From: Takakia lepidozioides
Lineage: Eukaryota > Streptophyta > Takakiopsida > Takakiales > Takakiaceae
Reading direction: 5' to 3'
DNA: 64,000 nt
Assembly: GCA_030704615.1 (NCBI GenBank)
Contig: CM060734.1
Location: 41,618,042-41,682,041, forward strand
Shown piece by piece: positions 55,093 to 64,000 of this stretch. The notes beneath the pieces were generated by a model. It was not told where the DNA came from, ran no database searches, and was given only the letters and a program-made list of their open reading frames with translations. Both the position numbers and the translations under genes were made by a program. Numbering within the stretch: the first letter of the stretch is position 1; each line of letters begins with the position of its first letter.

Positions 55093-58000
55093 GTGTTTGT
55101 GGTTCCCCTGCGCGGGTCAGAGACTCCAATCACACGCGCTAAGCTTCCCGGCATTAACTCTGGATCTGGGACTCCCGAAGTGCGGTACGAGCTGGAGAAC
55201 TCAGACGCTGCGAATGTGCAAGAAGCGGCCATACGTATGTACAGAATACTGAAGCAGAATAGGTTGGCGGGGGAGGCTGGGAGGGCCCTTCAGGATCTGA
55301 TTTCTCCAGACTGTGTAACTACAGCCCGGACATTCAACGAGGGGATCCAGGGACCTCCCGATGACCAGGAGGAACTTGTTGGCATGGACTACATACTCAG
55401 GGATGGCATTGTCAATTACTTGCGTGATGTTGCCCGCCTGTCCCCGCCAATTCCACAGCAGGTACGGCCATTAGACCGTGGTTTCCTCAGGCTCAGGAAC
55501 ACTGAAATATGCTCAATTATCCCATTGGAGTTGTTCGATTTTCGCCACTTGAGGACCTGACTTGTGTCATGTAGGCATCAAACCTGAAGTCAGGCGTTTG
55601 CTAAACATTACTTACTTCACAGGTGGTGCGATTCAGTGGTATCAATTACACGGCAAAGGTGACCCCAGCACCAACAGGGTATGAGACCTTTGGAAAGAAA
55701 ATATTCGACTGCTTCTTTGGGCTTCCTCTCAGGCCGTTTCAGACTGCAAAGCCGCAAGCCACCACCCTCCAAATTCTTAAGGACATCAGTGGCTACATTA
55801 TGCCTGGCTCCATGACCCTTCTTCTTGGTCCTCCAGGTACTGTAGAATCCGCAGTAGCAAACTTGTACCAAATTTTTCGTGATCTCGATCAATGTTTAGA
55901 TGATTGTTCAGGCTTAAAGAATCAGCTGAAGGGGAAGATAACATTAGTGCATGTATGCATGATGAACAATTGATCACTTGATATTCCCTATTTCATCCTA
56001 AATGTGTGTTAACCAGTGTGTACATAATGTACACATCCCATCTTTGTCAGACTAGGTCTCTGAGGGCGCCTCCAGGTACAACCCCCTCCTGTCGATTGAC
56101 CCTCCTTTGGTGTTGAACTTGCGTTGCGCGCACGCATGCATGCATATGCTGTGACTAAAGTGCGAGCTCACTCAAATTCACCCTTGCAAAGTTATCAGAG
56201 CACTTATACTTAAGATGTTGCTTTGGGGTGGCATATTTCGTGTGCAGGCAGTGGGAAGAGCTCCCTCCTTCAGGTACAAGCTAAACTTCATAATTTCTCT
56301 AAAGGTACTATTCATGTGCAAGCTTAGGCTAGAAAGAGTGATGTCCACTTGTCCTTGTCCACATTGAGACGTGACCAGTGCTTCCCAGGACGTTTTCCGG
56401 GATTGGGTAGCTGGTTACGGACTAACACTCCATGCTTCGGATTCCTTTGTGAAAATGTGGACTTTGGGCCTGAGTGGAACTTCTGGCGCGTCTTTGGAAA
56501 CTGTAGCCTCCGATCTCTATCCAACTTTCAAAGCTATCATCTTCCCTAGTTGTGAGAGCAGCTTTATTCAATAATTCATTGTAATTTGAAGTCTGAACCC
56601 AATGAGTGACAGGTTAAATTTCCCAAGTGCTTCTTGCATTAATCTTTCAATCTTCCAGAGATTTGAAAGTTCTAAGGATCCAAGGCGAGCTCTAATTCAA
56701 CATGTTAATTTGTGCCTTGGAATGCGTGATAGGTGCTGGCTGGAAGGGCTCGCATAGATAGAAACACCAAACTTGATGGCAGGGTCATGTACAATGACCG
56801 GGAAGCTTCGGAGGTTCTCCTCACTCTTATCATTGCGTACATCAACGGTCAATTGGACAAGTTTGTTTCTCTGACCAGAAAGTCCTAGAACAACAACTAT
56901 CGTTTATGTCCGATTAGTTACGGGCTGTGTACAATTTTAGTTTGAACAGAGATAGATCTACACATGAACCCCCCCTCCACTTGCAAGCGCTCCAAAGCCC
57001 CAAGTTCCTGAAGAGAGCACATAATTGGTTTTTACAGAGGATTCCTGAGGATTCCTTGCAAGTATGGCACTCCACTAATGCCAGAGTATTAAAAGGGCGA
57101 TTGGATGTTCCCTTCTTTAGCGCGGCCACTTGGACTCTGTAGAATATAATGTACATTGATGTAGACATCTAGCATTGAGTATCTGGGGATCATGCACTGC
57201 AGGCACATGCCATTTCTAACGGTCCACGAGACATTACAGTTCGCTGGAGACTGCACACAAGCAATGAAGACTCAAGATTTCACTCCCCAAATGCGCAAGT
57301 TCTTTGCCTATGCACTTGTAGAGGGCCAAGATCCCTACCTTGAGTACATCTTGCAGGTACGCGATATCCAATTGTTCAAGATTTAATCTCCAAGGATGCC
57401 AATAATTTGCTCATGCGTTTGAGGAAGTCGATCTCTATGTCTATAGTACTTAGAAAGGAATCGAGGATGGCTTTCAAGATCGAGTGCCCACATTGCATCT
57501 CTAATTTTGAACTCGATTTGACACCCCAGGTTCTTGGGCTGAAAAGCATAGAGCATCAACTAGTGGGCGCCGGCCAAGATGGAATCACTGAGAACGACAG
57601 AGACCGTCTGACAACGGCAGAGATTGCAATGGGATCGTACTCCGTCATGCTGTATGACCAGCCTTGTAGTCGGCAGGAGTCTCTGGCCACATACGATCTA
57701 GTGTACACGTTACGTGCCATCAGTCGCATCCAGCAATGCTCCGCAGTGATGTCGCTAGTTCAGCTCTCCCCTGAAGTATTCGACCTGTTCGACCGGGTCA
57801 TACTCTTGGGTGATGGGGAGCTCCTCTATCAAGGTCCTCGCCAGGATGTACTCCACTACTTTTCCCACCTCGGGTATGTACAACCTGAACCCGCCGCAGA
57901 AGATCTTCTAAGAAAATTGAAGCAATTGTAAGCATCTGTACAGAGGATCGACCAGCAAGCAAATTTCCAGGGCTATATGTAAGTAGTCACAAACATGTAC

Positions 58001-61000
58001 ATATGCATGTGCACACATGTATACTTAAGTACTTGTACTCAAGCTGGAAGCTTTCGGAGAAGTTTACTTCACTTGCTCAAGCGATCCTCCTAATTCATAT
58101 AAATTGTAACACATGATGTGGGCTCTCCAACGACGCCTTCCGTCATTACAACATGGAAGTCTAGAGCGTGTCTAGAGCACTCATGTGTTCATTTCTTGCA
58201 GATTTCAAAAGCCGCCCCATGTGGATGCCTGTGACTTTCTTCAAGAGATTGCCGCATGTGAAGGCCACCAATATATGGAGGCTGGGCGGTCGGCACCCCG
58301 CTTGGAGGACCTAGTTCATGCCTATAAATCCTCGGACCTTCACAAGGATGTGATGCGCATTGTAAGGAGTGCAGATGTGTTGCACACATTTTGGGTGGAA
58401 AGTGAGCCCAATTTGGGCCTGTCAATTTGCAAGCATCCAAAGAACTTCAAGGACCCTAACAGATCCTCTGATTCGATTGAAGGAGTCCCAGGTAAACTGC
58501 TCCAGCTCAAATTTCGATCTTGATCTAGTTGTACTTTTTGCAATGTCTACAGTACATGTATAACTAGAGCTCACCTCGAGCTCACGAGTAAAATATTGGA
58601 CACCTCAAGTCTGATTCCGCGGGGTGTTTCATGAGGATGAATTAATTGTGAAACCTGTGATCACCTCCATATAGCTCTAGAGACAACAATTATTCGCTTC
58701 GTTGGAGTCTCAATGATTTATTATTGTTAAGGAATTCATATGCAGACTCCATGCATTTGGAGTGCATTTGCAACGAAACTCGAACCTCTGAACCTCTGTA
58801 ACATTCAACCCGAGTCAAATGTCGTGGAAGAAAGCACACTCAAGTTCATGTGTCGATAACTAACTGGGTAGAATTGTTTTCTGAGAACTTGGACAGTTTC
58901 TGGAATCAAATGAGGCTTTAAAAAGCAACCGGAATTGAAATACGGCCCAGGTTGAATTATGTTCAGTGGTTCTTGCAGAGGTGGTGGTAGCACAGTTGTC
59001 CAGCAAAGTGGACCACACGCAAGGAATTGAGAGCACCAGCCGCATTCAGGTAGGCAAAGTTAGCTCACTTGGTTGAACATTGTGTATTTTTTCATCTGGC
59101 ATCTTTCTCTCCTTCTTAGCTGTCTATTCTACAAGTTCTGATTGCACAGGCTGCGCTACACCCTTTCTACCACTCGATGATATCAAATCATGCGATCTGA
59201 CTAACAATATTAAAATTTCTAGATCCTCAGGGGAGCTAGTGGCATACTGCTCAAGACGATCAGCCAACCTCAAGTTCCTCCACGAACTGCACTAGACATG
59301 AATCCCATACTGTATCTCTCTTTCGTGGACCTCATGATCCTTTCTTTCTTGCCACGGTCGGCATAAATTTTCTTCCTTTCAAGATTTTCTTTCTCCTATC
59401 AGGTCAGGCTAATCAAGTGAAGTTCTGGACGTGCCCAGCGTACCAAAGTGTACTCACTAGGAAAGCATGGAACTGTTTGTGAGCAGGTGGGCGACGTCGT
59501 GACAGGCATATCAGTGCCAGGGTTAGACATGCAGTACTTGGCAGTGGGGTCCAGCGACGATAAGCGTGTCAGAACTTCAGGGGTGATGAAGATTCTGGCC
59601 AATGCCCGTGGCCATGTCCGGCTGCAAGTCGAGCGCCGCCGAGTACGTTCTGCATTGAACCTTCTTTTGCCGGGCAGTTTCATTCAAGTCCCCTGAACCA
59701 AGTCCGACCCTGGGACCAGTATTCTGTGTCTTTGGCCTGTCGTGACATACCCCATTTACATCAGAGATCCAAGTTCAGTCGTGCAGGAAGTGCCAAACTC
59801 TCGAACGGAACGTCTTAGATCAGTGCTGCAATCAAGTGTTTCGTAACACTTGAGTCTTTGACAGCACTCGGAGCCATTTGTTTTCTAAGTGTAGGGGACC
59901 TCATCGAAAACACATGTGACCAGTGCAGCCAAAAATATTTAGGTACCTTGAATGGGTAGCCAGGGGGGAGCCCGGGTAAAAGATCAGCAATGACGAGACA
60001 TCACGATTGACTTCCAGGCACAGTCTAAATTGAAATTGTGCTTACCTGACACAGAATCTCGACGAGGACCTCTACTACGACGACGAGGAAGATACCGATG
60101 GGTTAAATGCTCAACAACATTATATCCAAAACTGGCGCGAATCAACCCGTACACTGATTGCCCGTCAGCTTAAGGTCGCCTATCGCCTGCGGATCCTCAT
60201 TCTTCTTCGCTTAATGCAGGTAAAACTTCCTCCGTGATCAGGACTACCGCCTTACATATTGGCTGTAGGTCCAATACGATGACGAAGGGCTCCAAGAATA
60301 TGGAGCTCTAGTTAAATATATGAATTGTATGCGTGGCTCTGGTGGAGGACCCAAAACTCAAAAAATTTGCGGGCCAAAATGATCTGCAGGCACGAAAGGT
60401 AGCTCCTCATTTCAGGCTGCTCTTGAGTTGTATGACATGTAAGTGAATTAGACAAGTTTGAAGTCTGGACACCTAATGTTGCCAATCCTTGTACGGACAG
60501 GTAGTGATTTTGGGAGTGTGCACAGGGACAATTTTCTTCAAGCTTGGCGGGAAACCTGATCTGCTGGACATGAATTCTATCCGAGGCCTGGGCTTCGCAG
60601 CGACAATGGCACTGTTGATGATCAATCTAGTGCAGCTGCCATTGTATATGATGCAAAGACCCATATTCTACAAACAGCGAGATCAGAGATTTTTCAGATC
60701 TTCCTCATATGTTCTGGCACACACTGTCGTAAGTCTTCCCCAGTCTATTCTTGAGGTAAGCAAACACTGGACTTTGAAGGAAAGGAAGATAGCCAAATTT
60801 TTTGTAATACGTTAGGTTTAAAAGCCTCAGATCGCTCGGAGGGCAACTTAAGGCCAGTTAAATTTACTTTTGAAGCAAAGCTCTCTAGAAATCTGGTGAA
60901 TGGAAGTAATGGGGGCATCCAGTCCGTTTCCTCGTACAGCCTCGTACTCACCTCTTAACTAGCACACAAACTTATCCCAGTCACCGTGAACGTCCTAATA

Positions 61001-63722
61001 AGTGACTTAGGAGAACGTCGTTTCTGACGTTCCTGGTGTAAAAAGAAAAAAAAGTAAGGAAAACGCTTAGGGGTGGATGATAAAAACATTCATCCAAAAT
61101 TTGAATGGATGAAAAATCGGGCAACAAACCCTAGATCCCTGCTAGAGCAGATTCTTTCGAAATCAAGCAACTACTCAGCCTGCGACGAGAGAGAGCGCGT
61201 TGCAGGAGGCAGATTCATGCTGCTGGGTGAGGAAAAACACAAGCGAGGTAGCTGTTGAGTGGCGTGGAATCATTATTGGGTGGCAGCAAGCAACATTCAG
61301 CTCAGTCCCACTTGTCTGGAAACTAAACACCTGCACTAGTTCGGACAGCAATGTTGCATCCTCTTTTAGGAAGAGAGCACCAAAATTTTCTCCAAGCCTG
61401 CACTTGAATGATCATTGGTTGACTGTATCAATGCTCCAGTCCAGCATGAAAAATGTTGGGAAGTCAAGTGCAAACATTGTGGAAAAGAATTCAAGGTAGG
61501 GCCTGTTGGTCTCGTATTAGAGAGCATTATTTCGGAGAAGAGAACATTGAGGTGTGCACCAGTGTCAGTGAGGAGATTTTAGCACCTGTGAGGGTAGTTG
61601 TGGACAAAATGAACCTAGAGAGAGCAACTACCAAGAGAAAAACAGAGGAAAGAGCCTCCCTGTCAAGTAAGAAATCATTGAGTGCTTCACAACCTACATT
61701 AGCTGCATCTTGGCAAGCTGCAAAGATGCGAAAACAAGATGTAGACCAAGCTGTTGCACGTTTCTATTACTCATGTGGGGTTCCTTTCAACTATGCAAGG
61801 ACCCCATATTTTCAGAGTATGATATCAGCCATTTCGAACTATGGGGCATGTTATAAAGCACCTGGTTCAGAGCAGTTACGCACCACTTTGTTGCAGGATG
61901 TCAAAAAAGAGTTGAACAAAGACTTACAGCCCATCATAGAGTCTTGGAACAAAACCGGATGCACATTGACTTGTGATGGGTGGTCTAATACCACCAATAG
62001 ACCTCTACTTAATGCACTGTGTGTATCACCCAAAGGAGAGTTTTTCAAGAAGGCTATTGATACGAGTGGACAAGAAAAAACAAGTGAGTACATCTCACAA
62101 CAAATGATAGATGTCATGGAGGAGATAGGGTCTCAAAATGTTGTTCAGGTTGTCACAGACAATGCAGCTGTCTGCAAGAGAGCCGGGAGACTCATAGAAG
62201 AGAAGTACCCTCACATTACATTTTCAGGATGTACTACACATTGCCTTGATTTGTGACATTGGCAACTTAAAGTTGGTTTCCTTTGTCAAAGAAGGAAAGT
62301 CTGTGGTGAAGTTTATCACAAATCATCACCGCAGTCAAGCTCTTTTTCAGGAGTATTCTTTGAGAGACAAAGGAGTGGAGCTCCTCAAACCGGGAGAGAG
62401 ACGATTTGGGATATTTTTCATCATGCTTAAACGATTGTTGAAGGTGAAAACACCACTTCAACAAATGATTGTTAGCAGGGAATGGCACAATTGGGATCAA
62501 TCACGCAGCTCGGAGGGGGAAACAATTGCTGATAACCTACTGGCTCCTAGATTTTGGAAGAACTTGGAGCTCATTGTTGAGATTTCAGAACCCATCTTCA
62601 CCTTGTTGCACATGGTTGATTCTAACATGCCAACATGGGAAAATTTTATAAGAAAATGGATCAGTTCATTGAAAAAATGCATAGCTTATCAGGGCTGTCA
62701 ACAGAGAAGAAGGAACAAGTTGTGGACATTTTGTAGGACAGATGGTTATTTATCCACAGTCCACTGCATTGTGCCGGATTTGTTTTAGACCCCGAGTGGA
62801 GAGGAAAGGGTCAAGCGGGAGACAAAGAGGTTATGAAAGAGTTTCGTATAATCCGGGACAAATTCTATCCTGATGTTCAAAGTCAGGTTCTAGTGGAGAA
62901 GCAACTATCTACATTTTCGTAACATGGAAAGATTATTTTCTGATCCCGCTGTATCATTGGTGGCCAAAGAAGTTGTAGGTCATATTTGGTGGGAGTCTTA
63001 TGGGGCTAAAACTCCAGAGCTTGAGAAGATTGCTATTAGAGTTCTTGCTCAAATTACTCCAACATCTTCATGTGAAAGAAACTGGAGTACATTTGAGTAC
63101 ATTCATTTTAAAAAGCGCAATTGTTTGACTTCTTCTAAAGCAGCTGATATTGTACATGTTTTTAACAACATTCAATTGCGAGATAAAGTTTTTGACCCTC
63201 ACTATAAAGAGGAGTTTCTAGACTGGTCGGAGAGTGAGGATAGCGAGGAAGAGATTTGAGCTATGTATGTAGCATTATGTGTGCTCATACTGTGATGAAT
63301 AAAATTCGTTCGTTGCTCATGCAGTTTTCTGTTACGTTTTCCAATTTCCTCTTCATTGAGAACTCCCGTTTTTTACGTTTTCAAGAATTGTTTTTTTGAA
63401 CGCGTTTTCCGTTCGCGGTGACTGGGCAACTTATCTAGACCTGTCTCATTGAGAACTAGAATTCATCGATAAACATCGTATCCAGGGAGCAGCCTATCCC
63501 CGTGAAAGTTTTCAAAAGTCCTGCACTGATGTGTTAAAACATTCCAGGCATGTGTATACAGCGCTTGTCTCTACTTTGCGGCAAGCCTTTCTACAAAGGG
63601 CAATGGGATCCACTTCTTCCAGCACATGTTGGTGATGTGCCTCGTCGCCTTCTTTGGTTCATCGCTTGTGTTCCTCCTCAGTGCTATTGCACCAATCCTC
63701 GAGGCTGCCAATGCCATGTCTG
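55093..63722 (+). CDS. PDR/ABCG-type ABC transporter, N-terminal half, continues past the window
   Basis: Exons with GT-AG borders: 55093-55461, 55623-55836, 56248-56273, 56733-56860, 57203-57356, 57530-57873, 58202-58361, about 58967-59049, about 59403-59641, 60055-60219, 60501-60755 and 63548-63722. Phases agree except around 58967 and 59403. NBD1: LQILKDISGYIMPGSMT, Walker A GPPGSGKSSLL split over two exons (the second only 26 bp), then the HMPFLTVHETLQFA block. The signature and Walker B are poor: GITENDRDRLT replaces the VSGGERKR-type signature and MLYDQP replaces the LxxDEP type, so the catalytic Glu is Gln. FDRVILLGDGELLYQGPR is normal for PDR. TMD1 follows: RPIFYKQRDQRFFRSSSYVLAH and the 63548 exon with two hydrophobic spans. 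An in-frame TGA at 59418-59420 may be a lesion. A hAT transposon fills the 60756-63547 intron. Drug or lipid export at the plasma membrane is the family role. Confidence 0.8.
60976..63426 (+). mobile_element. hAT transposon, 2451 bp, in an ABC transporter intron
   Basis: Termini CCCAGTCACCGTGAACG and, inverted at the right, CCCAGTCACCGCGAACG. Flanking 8-mers AAACTTAT (60968-60975) and CAACTTAT (63427-63434) match in seven of eight bases, as expected for a hAT target duplication. It contains a broken hAT transposase on the plus strand. It lies wholly inside an intron, so splicing from 60755 to 63548 would remove it. Confidence 0.9.
61440..63259 (+). pseudogene. hAT-family transposase, frameshifted
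   Basis: The N-terminal part has a BED-type zinc finger (KCKHCGKEFK near 61470, then RIREHYFGEENIEVC near 61520) split by a frame change. The 61453-62256 frame covers the DUF659-type region: GVPFNYARTPYFQSMI, TLTCDGWSN (catalytic Asp region), VVQVVTDNAAVCKRAG and SGCTTHCLDL. After a stop and shift at about 62255 comes RRFGIFFIMLKRLLKV, then broken frames around 62790-62920. The C-terminal dimerisation domain (62924-63259) has LEKIAIRVLAQITPTSSCERNWS and ends in acidic residues. At least three lesions make it inactive, but the termini would still allow mobilisation by a related enzyme. Confidence 0.88.
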
Positions 63723-64000
63723 GTATGGAATCTCTCCTTCTTAGCACCATTGTCTCTCTGTTTCTTTGTTTCGCCAATCTACGGCATCTGGATTCTGGAC
63801 GTCAGAGCAGAATCTCATCACTCTCTCTCACTTGCGTCCCTTGGCGGATATATGAATTTCTTTCTTTGAGTCTTTACTCCATTTCTTTTTTTATTCAGGA
63901 CTCCTTTCTTAAATTGTCCTGTAGATGTAAGGTTTTTCTTTTTTTTTGAGTTGTTTGTGGGCTGCTGCCTATCGGAGCACCTTCTTATATTTACAGCGCT
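63723..64000 (+). other. Intron or next exon of the ABC transporter gene, not resolved
   Basis: After the donor at 63723 the sequence is pyrimidine-rich with possible acceptors at about 63830 and 63899. No exon matching the next part of a PDR transporter was clear before the window ends. Confidence 0.4.

Overview
The window is nuclear DNA of a land plant. Genes carry GT-AG introns, and there is a CYP71-clan P450, a GEM-like GRAM gene and a PPR protein ending in a plant-type DYW domain. The PPR style (near-identical PLS triplets) and the kinds of transposon suggest a seedless plant (moss- or lycophyte-like). That placement is an inference and the species cannot be named. Most of the window is nested transposons; only about 10 kb looks like host gene.

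Layout. (1) 1-11061: a Ty3/gypsy LTR retrotransposon ('element A'). It carries gag with two CCHC knuckles, an aspartic protease, a complete-looking cytosine-5 DNA methyltransferase domain, RT, RNase H, integrase and a terminal PHD finger. Its LTRs are almost identical, yet the frame has five stops and about three frameshifts. It sits inside the RT of an older minus-strand Ty3 element (11239-15030). (2) 15.7-18.9 kb: a PPR gene scrap, palindromic repeats, a GEM-like pseudogene and an unknown 242-codon ORF. (3) 18.9-34.25 kb: a diverged relative of element A ('element B'), split by a 12.2-kb CACTA transposon (20076-32324) with TAC target duplications. The CACTA element has a TNP2 transposase gene on the plus strand. 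A divergent accessory gene on the minus strand joins a Ptta/En/Spm-like domain, a coiled coil, an FCP1/NIF-type HAD domain and a DUF8039-like C terminus. (4) 34.7-38.2 kb: palindromic repeats, AT-rich DNA and a broken HUH-type Rep relic of replitron type. (5) 38.9-41.3 kb: an apparently intact three-exon P450, minus strand. (6) 42.3-46.8 kb: duplicated upstream sequence and a PPR-DYW pseudogene built of 303-bp modules. (7) 48.3-52.6 kb: non-autonomous TIR elements, a tRNA-like SINE and a small duplication. (8) 55.1 kb to beyond the end: a PDR/ABCG-type ABC transporter gene with many small exons, a degenerate first nucleotide-binding domain and a 2.45-kb hAT transposon in one intron.

The most interesting system is element A: one retrotransposon polyprotein combines a chromatin writer (DNA methyltransferase between protease and RT) with a possible chromatin reader (PHD finger after integrase). 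The same element has a 16-nt self-complementary sequence exactly where the primer-binding site should be. Retrotransposon-encoded methyltransferases have been reported from a few algal and protist lineages; I cannot tell whether this land-plant family is described. All gene calls are from reading translations and motifs; no searches were run.
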